Source: Levilinea sp. (GTDB taxonomy: Bacteria > Chloroflexota > Anaerolineae > Anaerolineales > Anaerolineaceae). From it: DNA of 64,000 nt. Location of the stretch: positions 124,001 through 188,000 of the forward strand of contig JARKPO010000066.1 in the NCBI GenBank assembly GCA_029975215.1, given 5' to 3'. Positions within the stretch are counted from its first letter, which is position 1; each line of letters opens with the position of its first letter. This document shows, piece after piece, positions 34,141-43,208 of the stretch. Below the pieces are notes generated by a model. That model saw only the letters and a program-made list of their open reading frames with translations. It was not told the DNA's origin and searched no databases. Made by a program: the position numbers and the translations under genes.

Positions 34141-35240
34141 GCGGCCTCCTTTTCATGAGCGGAACTATGCGGTGAGGGTGGCTCTGGCGAAAGCGGTGTG
34201 TTCGGGCCAGGGCGAGCTGAATACAGCCAGCGGCGTAGCAATTCATAGACAGTCTGGCTGAGGGCCAGACGCATGGGGTGATTCTTGTATACGTAGCGTC
34301 CAAAATTCACCAACTGGCCGCCAAACTTGGCTTTAAAATCGCGTACTCCGTAGGGCTCACCGGGTTTTCCCGCGCCGCCAAAATCGTAGAGAGCGTAGCC
34401 ATTTTGGGCACCCCACTGTAGGATGCTCCAGGTGAGAATTTCGTTGGGAATAAAGGCGGTAAATTCGCGCTGAGTTCCGCCGTACCAACCAAAGACCCTG
34501 TCCTTGTATAGAAGCTCTACCGAAACTGCCGCGACGGTGTGATTGATAAGGGCCTGAGAAAAGCGGACCATCTTCAAAGGAGTGAGGATGTCGTAGGCAG
34601 CGTAGAACAGAGAGATGTCAGCCAGGGGGACGCTGCGCGCCTGATAGGTTCGCTTTAACACCCGATACCATTCCGGGATTTGATCGCGGCTGCGCAGTTC
34701 TTCCACAAAGACACGGTTCTTTTTCATCTCCTGGCGCAGGTTCTTTTGGGTGCGTTTGCCAATTTGATTGAAGATTTCTTCCGGCGGACGATTGAGATCT
34801 ACAAGGTAATCAAGATGATCTTCATAAATAAAACCATTGGATTCCAGCACGGTGCGCTGATCGGTTTGCTGGTGCAAGTTTCGCAATTCGGTGTAGAGGA
34901 CGGCTGGAGAGGCGTTTCGGCGATAATGGCGCAGAAGTTCATCCAGAGCGGCATATCCCTGAGCGTCCGGTTGGCACAGGGTGCTGCCGTATACAACGGC
35001 GCGAGTGGTGAAGTGACGTGCAAGGCCGGGGTACAAACTCAGCTCCACGGGTAGGAATAAGGCTAAAATCTGGGCGCCTTGCTGCGCGGCCCACAGGTGC
35101 GGAGCATGATTCTTGGCAGCTGTATACACCTGGAACATCTGCGGAGTGTGAAAGATATTGCCCTGTGGATTCTGTAACACAAAATCCTGCCACAGGCCTT
35201 GGGGGAGGGAATGCCGGATTTGGAGGGGTGCGGCGGGCAT
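34137..35240 (-). CDS. FemAB/GNAT-like aminoacyl- or acyltransferase
   Basis: A 367-residue protein with two GNAT-type folds. YLVDLNRPPEEIFNQIGK, RTQKNLRQEMKKNRVFVEEL, VSVELLYKDRVFGWYGG and YDFGGAGKPGEPYGVRDFK are the pattern of FemAB-like proteins found with exosortase or polysaccharide loci. Classical FemAB enzymes add amino acids from aminoacyl-tRNA to peptidoglycan peptides; distant members such as this may acylate sugars. Full length, with a Pro/Ser-rich tail. Coupled to the ATP-grasp gene downstream. Confidence 0.8.
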   Translation of the reverse strand: MPAAPLQIRHSLPQGLWQDFVLQNPQGNIFHTPQMFQVYTAAKNHAPHLWAAQQGAQILALFLPVELSLYPGLARHFTTRAVVYGSTLCQPDAQGYAALDELLRHYRRNASPAVLYTELRNLHQQTDQRTVLESNGFIYEDHLDYLVDLNRPPEEIFNQIGKRTQKNLRQEMKKNRVFVEELRSRDQIPEWYRVLKRTYQARSVPLADISLFYAAYDILTPLKMVRFSQALINHTVAAVSVELLYKDRVFGWYGGTQREFTAFIPNEILTWSILQWGAQNGYALYDFGGAGKPGEPYGVRDFKAKFGGQLVNFGRYVYKNHPMRLALSQTVYELLRRWLYSARPGPNTPLSPEPPSPHSSAHEKEAA

Positions 35241-35250
35241 ATCTTAGACC

Positions 35251-36156
35251 TCACAAGCGGAAATCATAGATCCCGTCCACAATGGGATAGGCGCGTTGAC
35301 AGCTCGGACAGATCAGGGTCTGCTCAGCTTCATCGAGGGCGGAGTGACACAGGGGGCAGGCAAAGAGCGCGGTTGAGACTGTGGGAGAGGCTGAAGAATC
35401 CGCGCTTGGATTTTTATGTGCACTGCAAAACATCCAAGGTGCCAGGTGAGCCCAACCAAAGAAGGGAGCTAAGAAGAGACCCATGGGTACCAGGCGCCAA
35501 AACCGGCCGGTGTAGTTGGCTAGCTTATCCATCACACCGGTACCTAACTCTGTGTGATATTTGAAGTTAGCCTTGCGAAGTGAGCGGCGAATGAATTTGG
35601 GATGATGAGCTAGCAAGTGGATATTCGCGACCGAGGGGGCAGTATCAAAGGGACAGAATTTCACGCGCCCGGTGAGCCATTTCCAAATGATCATGGGGCT
35701 GAGCTTGTTGTTATACGTGAACAAGAACAGGCTGTTATCTTGCTGCACACGGTTAAACTCAGCGAAACTGGCATCCACATCGTTGAGGTGGTGGAGCACA
35801 CGGATGAGAAGGACGGCGTCGAACGCCGCGGGCATAAAGGGGAGTTTCATGGCATCTGCAGCCACGTAGACGGCGCGGCTCTGTGTATGCTCCTGCGCCT
35901 GACGGAGCAGCGAAAGCGAACCGTCCAACAGGACGACCTGGTCAAAGCGGTCCATGTAGCATGGGGCCAGGCGAGCGTAGCCACAGCCGATATCTAAGAT
36001 GCGCTGACCGCGGGAGGGCAAAAGCCGGGCGACCAGGGCGTGCTCTAGTTCGTCCAGCTTGATCTTCTGCTGGCCTTTCCAGTAGTCCTGATATTCGATA
36101 TTTTCGTAGATCGCATACCCTTTTTTATTTGGATCCACTTCAAGCGGCAGGCCCAT
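35251..36156 (-). CDS. SAM-dependent methyltransferase with C-terminal zinc ribbon
   Basis: A 301-residue class I methyltransferase: ILDIGCGYARLAPCY is motif I, LLDGSLSLLRQAQEH motif II, FDAVLLIRVLHHLND motif IV. The last about 45 residues contain CPLC and CPSC pairs (FACPLCHSALDE, LICPSCQRAYPIVDGIYDF), like the Trm112 zinc-binding fold, here fused in cis. It is located in the exopolysaccharide operon with another methyltransferase just upstream, so a sugar or lipid acceptor is likely. RBS GAAGGAGA. Confidence 0.82.
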   Translation of the reverse strand: MGLPLEVDPNKKGYAIYENIEYQDYWKGQQKIKLDELEHALVARLLPSRGQRILDIGCGYARLAPCYMDRFDQVVLLDGSLSLLRQAQEHTQSRAVYVAADAMKLPFMPAAFDAVLLIRVLHHLNDVDASFAEFNRVQQDNSLFLFTYNNKLSPMIIWKWLTGRVKFCPFDTAPSVANIHLLAHHPKFIRRSLRKANFKYHTELGTGVMDKLANYTGRFWRLVPMGLFLAPFFGWAHLAPWMFCSAHKNPSADSSASPTVSTALFACPLCHSALDEAEQTLICPSCQRAYPIVDGIYDFRL

Positions 36157-36177
36157 AAGATCTCCTTCGGGGAAGCA

Positions 36178-36969
36178 TTAGAGGACAACTTTTCGGAATT
36201 TTTCACGTCCGGCTGGGGCAGATCCTTTGCGGAAGCAAATGATGGGTTCAGAGGCGTAGGTGGGCGGGAAAATGTTGTAATAGAGGCTCATTAAGGTTTG
36301 GATACCTACGGCAGCGAGACGATTTTTTTGCGATAATTCGCGAAAGCGAGCGCTGCCAGCGGGTTTGGCGATGTAGGCGGCAATGGGCGTAAAACCAAAG
36401 GAGGTCACAAACGAAAGTAAGGTTTTATAAGTGAAATAGCGGACGTGAGCATAAAATTCATAGCGTGTGTCAGGGTCGCCCAGGGGATCGTGGTAGCTTT
36501 GTCCCGTGAACAGCACCCGGCCGATGTACTCTGGGGCAGCGTAGTTGGGGGTGGAAATGTACAGATAGCCGTTAGGCTCCAACAGGCGGTGAATCTGCTG
36601 GATGAAGTAATCCACGTGGATTAGATGCTCGATGGTGACGAGCGATACAATGGCGTCAAATGAGCCGTCGGGGAAGGGATAGGGCTGGGTGTCATCATCC
36701 AGATCAAACGAGACCGTCTCCAGACCGATTTTCCGCAGTGCGTTCACACATGTGGGGGTAATGTCATTGCAGATAATTTTTGCGGGGTAAAGGTCTCGGA
36801 TGCGCTGTGCCGCGCAGCCCATACCCGCGGAGATATCCATGACGCGCTTGTGCTGACGGTCTTCGAACACGGCCGGGAACACGCGGTGGCGTTCTTTAAA
36901 CCAGGGATAATCCTCAATACTGGTCATACCTTCCAGTCTTTTCTCTTCAATTGCTACCGCTGTTTTCAT
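36178..36969 (-). CDS. SAM-dependent methyltransferase
   Basis: A 263-residue class I methyltransferase. VMDISAGMGCAAQRIRDLY is motif I, ICNDITPTCVNALRKIG follows, and FDAIVSLVTIEHLIHVDYFI is motif IV. The N-terminal part (DYPWFKERHRVFPAVF) is like UbiE/Coq5-related sugar methyltransferases in surface polysaccharide loci. RBS AGGAG before ATG. Acceptor unknown. Confidence 0.82.
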   Translation of the reverse strand: MKTAVAIEEKRLEGMTSIEDYPWFKERHRVFPAVFEDRQHKRVMDISAGMGCAAQRIRDLYPAKIICNDITPTCVNALRKIGLETVSFDLDDDTQPYPFPDGSFDAIVSLVTIEHLIHVDYFIQQIHRLLEPNGYLYISTPNYAAPEYIGRVLFTGQSYHDPLGDPDTRYEFYAHVRYFTYKTLLSFVTSFGFTPIAAYIAKPAGSARFRELSQKNRLAAVGIQTLMSLYYNIFPPTYASEPIICFRKGSAPAGREKFRKVVL

Positions 36970-37036
36970 AGGTCATCTCCTGTCTTTCAATTTGGTGTCA
37001 TTCCCACCTTAAAGCTGCGCAAGCCGTGCTGAGGCG

Positions 37037-38248
37037 TTAAGGCAAGGGTTGGGTTTGTTTGGCCAGCCAGAGCTGTAGGTAGAAATCCTCCAGCTGTTTT
37101 GTGAGCAGCTGCCAATCCAGTTTTTCTTCCGCCAGCTTGCGCGCCGTCTGGCCCATTTGCGCGGCAATTTCTGGGTTTTGATATATTTGAAGAATTTTGG
37201 CCGCAAAATCTGCTGGATCCCAGGCTGCCAGGCTGCCGATGGGGTGTTCTTCCAGCAGGGTTTTGACATCTCCTACAGGATTTGCCACGATAGGGCGCCC
37301 AGCGCACAGGTAATCACCGATTTTGTTGGGCCAGCGGCCCACGTTGTAGATTTTGTCGGGAAAGGGCAGGATGAAAAGATCGGCGCAGCCCAGATAGACG
37401 GGAAGGTCGTCAAAGGAAACGTAGCCGGTAAGGAAGACATTCTCCGATACGCCGTATTCCTGTGCCAGGCCTTGTACCAAGGTGCCGGGCTTACCCGTGA
37501 TCATGAGTTTGGCGTCTGGGAGGGTTTTCTTGATCTCGGCGATGACCTTGATGATCATCTCTAACTCGTAATGGGCAACGATGCTGGAAAATCCCACAAT
37601 GAGCGAAGAGGAAGTCACTCCGACACGCTGGCGGCACTCCTGAACTGGCCAGCAGGGGTAATCCTGGGGGGTGGCCCCGCCGGAGATGACGCAGATGCGC
37701 TCAGCGGGCAAGCCAAGCTGTTCGGCACGCCGCTTTAACGCCGTGGAAATCACGGTGAGACCGTCTGCGCGGCAGCGGAAGGCTTCTTCGTAATGAGTTT
37801 CCATCCCTTCGAAGAGCCAGCGGTACCAACGCGGGCGGTTTTCTGTGATGATCCCGCCGCGGCCCCACCAATCATTCCAATCGGTGAGGAAGAGGGCGGG
37901 GTGGCGGCGAAGCTGACTCAGGGCAGGGTAGATGGACACAGGGCGGGTCTCAAAGGTATGGACAATGTCATACCGGCCTGCGTCTCGGTCTATAAAGAGC
38001 AGGCGGTTGAACAGGTTCCAGAGATCCCATCCTGTGCGCATTTTTCCCGTAAATAAATCTGGTGATTCGATCATGCGCACGCCGTCTTCAGTATCTACAG
38101 ACATGCCCGTTTTGCGATCTTCGGCAGTAGAGAGAAGGGTGACATGGTGGCCGCGTTTCACCAGGTTCTTGGCCATGATCAACGAACGGGCGTAGGTGCG
38201 CGACCGGCGGAGGTGAGAGATCATGAGAACGTTGAAGGGTGAGATCAT
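37037..38248 (-). CDS. GT4-family glycosyltransferase
   Basis: A 403-residue GT-B enzyme. The N-terminal ISHLRRSRTYARSLIMAKNL and C-terminal VGFSSIVAHYELEMIIKVI, LMITGKPGTLVQGLAQE, VFLTGYVSFDDLPVYLGCAD and LFILPFPDKIYNVGRWPNKI fit the GT4 donor-binding domain, though the usual EGFG/EG acidic motif is modified to YNVGRWPNK. It transfers a sugar from a nucleotide sugar to a lipid-linked intermediate at the cytoplasmic face. The start overlaps the upstream GT4 stop by one base (TGATG). Confidence 0.82.
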   Translation of the reverse strand: MISPFNVLMISHLRRSRTYARSLIMAKNLVKRGHHVTLLSTAEDRKTGMSVDTEDGVRMIESPDLFTGKMRTGWDLWNLFNRLLFIDRDAGRYDIVHTFETRPVSIYPALSQLRRHPALFLTDWNDWWGRGGIITENRPRWYRWLFEGMETHYEEAFRCRADGLTVISTALKRRAEQLGLPAERICVISGGATPQDYPCWPVQECRQRVGVTSSSLIVGFSSIVAHYELEMIIKVIAEIKKTLPDAKLMITGKPGTLVQGLAQEYGVSENVFLTGYVSFDDLPVYLGCADLFILPFPDKIYNVGRWPNKIGDYLCAGRPIVANPVGDVKTLLEEHPIGSLAAWDPADFAAKILQIYQNPEIAAQMGQTARKLAEEKLDWQLLTKQLEDFYLQLWLAKQTQPLP

Positions 38249-39417
38249 CAGGTTATCCTGGGTGGAAAATGAGCAGCGGGCTGGGCAGAGCCGTTTGGGG
38301 AGATGGCGGCGTGATAAAGACGGTCATAACTGGTGATCATTTGCTGCAAATTGAAATGACGCTCGACATAAGCGCGCCCGTTGCGAGCAAAATCGGAGGC
38401 CTGATCTGGTTGGCTGGCCATTTGGGCCAGGGCCGCGGACAAGGCTTTTGGCGACCCGGCGGGGATGAGGAGACCGTTGCGATTATGATCAAGAACCTCG
38501 GCTGTGCCGCCCACATCGGTGGCAATGACGGCTTTTTCGGCAGCCAGGGCTTCGAGCAAACTGAGGGAAAGGCCTTCATTTACCGAGGGCTGAACAAAAA
38601 TATCCAGACCTGCAAGCATACGGGGAATGTCCTGGACAAACCCCAGCCAGAGTACAGAATCGGCTATGTTCAGGCTTTGGGCCAGGGCCTGCATGGCGGT
38701 GCGCTGATCGCCATCTCCAGCCAGGACGAGAATGGACTCGGGGTGGGTCTGGTGGAAGGCGGCAAAACTGGTGAGCAGAATATCAATGCGTTTGGCCTGC
38801 ACGATACGGCCCATGAATCCGATCGCTAGAGTGGATGGGGTAATGCCCCAGGATGCGCGGCAATCCGCGCGCAGATGGGGGCTGTGATATGACGGGGTGT
38901 GGATGGCGTTGCGGACGGTGGTGACTTTGGACGCTGGGATGCCGGGGAGGGCGAGAATTTGTGCGCGCATAAAGTCGCTGACGGCAACCAGATGGTTGGG
39001 CAGGTAGAGAGCCAAACGGTCTACGGCGGCATAAAAGAGGCCGTGACGCCTTTCGGAAGGGCGGGTTAAAATGTGCTTGGTGGCGAGGTGGAAGGGAGGT
39101 CTCTTTTGACCGGCACAAGCGCGCGCGCCGAGAAGGATGGATTTGATGGTGTGGGTATGGAGGATATCTGCTGGTTCTTGCTGAAGGTAACGGCGAATGA
39201 AGGCATCTGGGGGTACTGCGGCATTTTCCGGTAACGAAAGGTCCACGGCAACGGCCCCAGCTTTTTCAAACTCGGGCAGCAGCGCGCCGCCGGTGAGGCC
39301 CAAAATATGCCAGCGGTATTCCTGTGTCCCCAGGTAGGTGACAAAGTTCAAGATGATACGCTCGATGCTGGCATCGGCAAAGCCGTTGATCAGGTGGAGA
39401 ACGGTGATGGGCCGCAT
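38248..39417 (-). CDS. GT4-family glycosyltransferase
   Basis: A 389-residue GT-B enzyme. VLHLINGFADASIERIILNF at the N terminus, DILHTHTIKSILLGARAC, IGFMGRIVQAKRIDILLTSF, VLWLGFVQDIPRML and the donor motif SVNEGLSLSLLEALAAEKAV with VGGTAEVL are all present. The ATG at 39417 lies one base after the stop of the upstream GT2 gene; a frame from 39591 would be buried in that gene. Confidence 0.88.
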   Translation of the reverse strand: MRPITVLHLINGFADASIERIILNFVTYLGTQEYRWHILGLTGGALLPEFEKAGAVAVDLSLPENAAVPPDAFIRRYLQQEPADILHTHTIKSILLGARACAGQKRPPFHLATKHILTRPSERRHGLFYAAVDRLALYLPNHLVAVSDFMRAQILALPGIPASKVTTVRNAIHTPSYHSPHLRADCRASWGITPSTLAIGFMGRIVQAKRIDILLTSFAAFHQTHPESILVLAGDGDQRTAMQALAQSLNIADSVLWLGFVQDIPRMLAGLDIFVQPSVNEGLSLSLLEALAAEKAVIATDVGGTAEVLDHNRNGLLIPAGSPKALSAALAQMASQPDQASDFARNGRAYVERHFNLQQMITSYDRLYHAAISPNGSAQPAAHFPPRIT

Positions 39418-39418
39418 G

Positions 39419-40435
39419 TTAATGGCCTTTGTCCGTTGTGGGTGAGGCTTGCTGGATGACTTCATACTGCATGGGGAAGTCCTCCAGCTTTTGAGGGGTG
39501 ATGAAAAAGCCGCGCACGGTTCCATCCATGACCAGCGAACGCTGTACCAGGCTGTAGACCATGCGATAGAGGCTTTTCTTGCGCAGGGCATCAGCGATAA
39601 GTACCAGGATTACCAATCCCAACCAGCCCAGGAACCACCCGGCCTGACGGGTGATAAGGGATGTGGCGAATGTAGCGGCGCCGAGGGCAAGCACCAGCAA
39701 GGGGGCGCAGCCGTAGCCGCGTTCCCAAAAATACGGCCAAAAGTATTCTGTACCAAGCTTGTTCCGTAAATTTTGTCCGAAACCCATGTATAAACGGCGG
39801 CGCCAGCGCCCGATCATGGTGGAAATTTTGTCGGTGGGATCGCTGAAGTGGTACACCATTGGGCGATCCAACATCATGACCTGATAGCCTTTTTGACGAA
39901 TACGGATGCAAAGCTCGGGCTCTCCATCACTGATCAGCCAGGGATTAAATGGTCCGATTTTTTCCAAAACGGCGCGGCGGTACATGCCGGCGCCACCGAT
40001 GAAGGGGAGAGGGATTTGAACGGGGTCGGTGGGCAGTAAGGATTCATCTTCCACCACAGTTTCTGAATTTTTTGGAACATCTATTGTGGCGCCGGTGATG
40101 ACGGCGACCTGCGGTTGGGCAGAGAATACCGCCAGGGCTTGCTGAACCCAGCCGCGGGAGAGCTGCATATCGCCGTCCAGGAACAATAAAAATTCCCCAC
40201 GGCTGACGGTGTAGCCGACATAGCGTCCAATATTGGTTGTGAGGCGGGCACCCGGAAGAAAGCGCAGGATGTTGATGGGGTAACGCCTGGCGATTTCCAG
40301 GGTTGAATCGGTGGAGAGGGAATCCAGAAGGGTGATCTGCGTGTTGGGAAAACTGGCCGTTTCCTGCAAGACAGATTCAATCAGGCGAGCGATGTTCCAG
40401 CTTTGATTACGACAGATCATGATGACAGAAATCAT
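39419..40435 (-). CDS. GT2-family glycosyltransferase with membrane helices
   Basis: A 338-residue GT-A enzyme. ISVIMICRNQSWNIARLIES opens it, LLDSLSTDSTLEIA and FLLFLDGDMQLSRGWVQQAL hold the DxD-type motif; LISDGEPELCIRIRQKGYQV is the ED/QxxRW-equivalent region. Two hydrophobic segments (about 260-305) suggest membrane attachment. The ATG at 40435 overlaps the O-antigen-ligase-type gene by four bases. Confidence 0.85.
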   Translation of the reverse strand: MISVIMICRNQSWNIARLIESVLQETASFPNTQITLLDSLSTDSTLEIARRYPINILRFLPGARLTTNIGRYVGYTVSRGEFLLFLDGDMQLSRGWVQQALAVFSAQPQVAVITGATIDVPKNSETVVEDESLLPTDPVQIPLPFIGGAGMYRRAVLEKIGPFNPWLISDGEPELCIRIRQKGYQVMMLDRPMVYHFSDPTDKISTMIGRWRRRLYMGFGQNLRNKLGTEYFWPYFWERGYGCAPLLVLALGAATFATSLITRQAGWFLGWLGLVILVLIADALRKKSLYRMVYSLVQRSLVMDGTVRGFFITPQKLEDFPMQYEVIQQASPTTDKGH

Positions 40436-41943
40436 GGGGCTGCCTCCGATGAATGCAGGTGGGTGTGATTCTGATAACTGGCCGCGGTGACAATTCCGGC
40501 GATGAGCCAATACAATTCCAGCAGTACACGCCCATGAAAACTTTCGACCAGCATGTGGGCGGTGTGGCCAATGAGGGCGACCATGAGACCGAGGGCAACA
40601 GCGCCAAACAACACATCTTTTTGCCGCCAGGCTGCCCAACCCCGCTGGATGAGGTAGAGGTGAAAAGCGATAAAGGTGAGCAGGCCGCCCGGGCCGATTT
40701 CCGCCCAAACGCGCACAAAATCGTTATGCACCACGGTAAGATACACCGAACGGTTGTAATTGGCGAAGTAAGAGAGCATGACCAGAGCGTAGTTGTTGAG
40801 CCCTACTCCTAAGATGGGGTGATCGCGGATCATGTGGAAGGCAATATCCATCAAATACAGACGGGTTTCGGCGGAGCCGGCATCAAATCCGGTGATACGG
40901 CTGGCGATGAGGTCTTGAAACAGTAAGAGCAGGGCTAGAAGGAACATGCCTAAGAGCAGAATTTTGGCAGACACCCGGCGATAATACAGGATGATGAACA
41001 AGAATAAGAACATGGCGATGGCAAATGAGACCCAACCTCCGCGGGAAAGGGTGAGGAAGAGGGCAACCACACCAAAGATGAAGCCAGTCAAGGAGAGAGC
41101 AATCAGGATGGGCTTGTGTTGGCGGACCAGGAGGAAATAACTGGCGCAGAGGGGCAGAAGCATACTGAGGTACGTGGAGGCGGTATTCGGCCCACCTAAG
41201 GTGCCGCCGACGCGTAGATCGGGGTCAACACGGGCATTAAAGCCAGCAAATGAAAAACTTTGGCCGTAGATGCGCAAGCCAATCATCAGCAGGCTTTCCA
41301 GGGTGAGGCCCAGGAAGAGGAAGAAGAGGATGTAGTTGAGATCGGCGGACGTCTTGATGTTTGCGACGAGGTAAATATAGAGAAGCAGGGATTGGATGAG
41401 CAGAAAAAGTGAGTAGACACTCATCATGGGCGATTCAGCAGCGAAGATGGACAGGAGATTAAACACGATCCAGAGAATGGGCAGCCACAGGGCGGATTTG
41501 GGGAAGAGGGGCAAGGAAGACGTTGCATTGGCTTGAGAAGTGGACTTTACCAGCCAGATCAAATACAAAACTGGCAGGCAGAGGGTAGTGAGAGAAATAT
41601 TGAAGCCGGTGATGGCACCCACGCTGGCAAAAAAAGGATCGTAAAGGGGGTTGAAATCCAGGGCAAACGGTACGTCCAGGAGGATGATCGCCATCAGAAC
41701 TCGTTCTGCCTGACCGGTGATAACGATGAGGGCAGCAAGACCAACCACGCCAACTGTATATATGGCGTAATCGGTAGAGATATATCCGAGAAGGGCAGAT
41801 GCGGTACCAGCTACCAGGCCGACTGCCAGGCTGAGCAGAAAAATGATTTTGAAATTCCAGGTCGGCGCGCGCCGAAGGCCCCAGGCGGGTTGGGCTGGAG
41901 CGGTGGGGAGGGCGGGGGCTTTTCCTGGGGCGCGCACGATCAA
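40432..41943 (-). CDS. O-antigen ligase/polymerase-type membrane protein (Wzy/WaaL)
   Basis: A 503-residue protein with about twelve helices. The large periplasmic loop contains FNARVDPDLRVGGTLGGPNT and, further on, GFDAGSAETRLYLMDIAFHM plus IRDHPILGVGLNNYALV, the Wzy_C pattern of O-antigen ligases and polymerases. It would polymerise lipid-linked repeat units or ligate glycan outside the cell. The start is TTG, overlapping the upstream GT4 stop as TTGA. Ligase versus polymerase is not decided; with Wzz and a flippase next to it, polymerase is more likely. Confidence 0.82.
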   Translation of the reverse strand: MIVRAPGKAPALPTAPAQPAWGLRRAPTWNFKIIFLLSLAVGLVAGTASALLGYISTDYAIYTVGVVGLAALIVITGQAERVLMAIILLDVPFALDFNPLYDPFFASVGAITGFNISLTTLCLPVLYLIWLVKSTSQANATSSLPLFPKSALWLPILWIVFNLLSIFAAESPMMSVYSLFLLIQSLLLYIYLVANIKTSADLNYILFFLFLGLTLESLLMIGLRIYGQSFSFAGFNARVDPDLRVGGTLGGPNTASTYLSMLLPLCASYFLLVRQHKPILIALSLTGFIFGVVALFLTLSRGGWVSFAIAMFLFLFIILYYRRVSAKILLLGMFLLALLLLFQDLIASRITGFDAGSAETRLYLMDIAFHMIRDHPILGVGLNNYALVMLSYFANYNRSVYLTVVHNDFVRVWAEIGPGGLLTFIAFHLYLIQRGWAAWRQKDVLFGAVALGLMVALIGHTAHMLVESFHGRVLLELYWLIAGIVTAASYQNHTHLHSSEAAP

Positions 41944-43169
41944 CTGTCCTTATGAGCTTGTTGAGCGAGGAGATCGCAGAAGGCATCAGCCAGCGGGTAC
42001 TGGGGACGGCGGAATTCATTGGCCACCTGCCAGGCGTTCTGCTGCATGGTGTGGCGCAGGGAGGCGTTTTCCAACAAATCATTCACGCGCCGGGCAAAAA
42101 GCACCGTATCAAAACGGGGGATGAGATACCCATTGTGCTGGTCGCGTAAATAATCACGTACTCCGCCGCAATCAAAGGCGACCAGGGGTAGGCTGGCAAA
42201 CACAGCCTCAAGCCCTACTTTAGCCAAACCTTCATGCCGCGAGGGAATCACCATCAAACTGGCGCCCTGCATGTGGGAGAGAAGCTGATCTTGGGGACGG
42301 TAGCCCAAAATCTGGAAATTGGCTTGCAGATGGTGTTGGGCGATCAACTCTTCAAAGGCCTGTCGGTCGGAGCCTTCGCCGATGATTTCAAAGATAACAT
42401 TGGGATGTGCAGCAACCACGGAACGGGCAATCTCGATGAGTAAATCGAGCCCTTTTTGCTGAAGGTCGAGCCTGCCCACGAACAGAATTTTCGGTGGGGC
42501 GTCGGTGAGGTTGCGATCGACTTCCGAAGGTGGGGAGAAGAAGCAGTCTTCATAAACTTGCGAGAAAACCAGAGTTTTCCCTTTGGAAATGCCTTCTTGC
42601 TCGATTTCCGACTTGATGTAGTGAGAGTAGGAAAGAATGCGTTGCGTTTTCGCGCTGCGCAGGACCAGGCGGGTGACAGCATGGTGAAGGCGGGCTGCGA
42701 AACCTTTTTTATAAGCAATGGAAAAGGAGTCGACCATGAGCGGAACGAAAGTCGAGCCTGAAATAATTGCGTATAGCCATGGTATCAGTAACAGATAACC
42801 CGGACCGATACAAACCATGAGATGCGGTTTGAAGGATGACAGATACGGTAGGATGCGCAGTTCAGCCCAAAACTTCAAGAAACGCTGAGACAGAAGGCTT
42901 GTGGTAGGGGCAAAGGCTCGCACTTCGATAAAGCGCATTCCAGCAATGGTTTCTTCGGCATTCTGCAAAGCACGGCTGATGACATGCAGCTGTGCACCCG
43001 CGGTCTGACTGGTTTTGATGGCTGCACCTGTGACCGATTCACCGCTGTCGTACAGATAACCTTCCACAGGCAGGTGGAGGCTGAGTCTGGCTTCGCGGAT
43101 GCAGTTCCCAGGTTTGATCAATGCGAACCGTAGGGGGGAAGTGGAGTTCATTGCAGCTTCAGATGACAT
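41940..43169 (-). CDS. GT4-family glycosyltransferase
   Basis: A 409-residue GT-B enzyme. FALIKPGNCIREARLSLHLP starts the acceptor domain; PKILFVGRLDLQQKGLDLLI, FEIIGEGSDRQAFEELIAQH, FQILGYRPQDQLLSHMQGAS and PSRHEGLAKVGLEAVFASLP (EX7E motif) define the donor domain. Start at 43169; an in-frame ATG at 43151 is possible and neither has a strong RBS. Confidence 0.87.
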   Translation of the reverse strand: MSSEAAMNSTSPLRFALIKPGNCIREARLSLHLPVEGYLYDSGESVTGAAIKTSQTAGAQLHVISRALQNAEETIAGMRFIEVRAFAPTTSLLSQRFLKFWAELRILPYLSSFKPHLMVCIGPGYLLLIPWLYAIISGSTFVPLMVDSFSIAYKKGFAARLHHAVTRLVLRSAKTQRILSYSHYIKSEIEQEGISKGKTLVFSQVYEDCFFSPPSEVDRNLTDAPPKILFVGRLDLQQKGLDLLIEIARSVVAAHPNVIFEIIGEGSDRQAFEELIAQHHLQANFQILGYRPQDQLLSHMQGASLMVIPSRHEGLAKVGLEAVFASLPLVAFDCGGVRDYLRDQHNGYLIPRFDTVLFARRVNDLLENASLRHTMQQNAWQVANEFRRPQYPLADAFCDLLAQQAHKDS

Positions 43170-43208
43170 CGTTAAATTTGGCCTCTGCTATATGTTGCAT
43201 GAATATGG

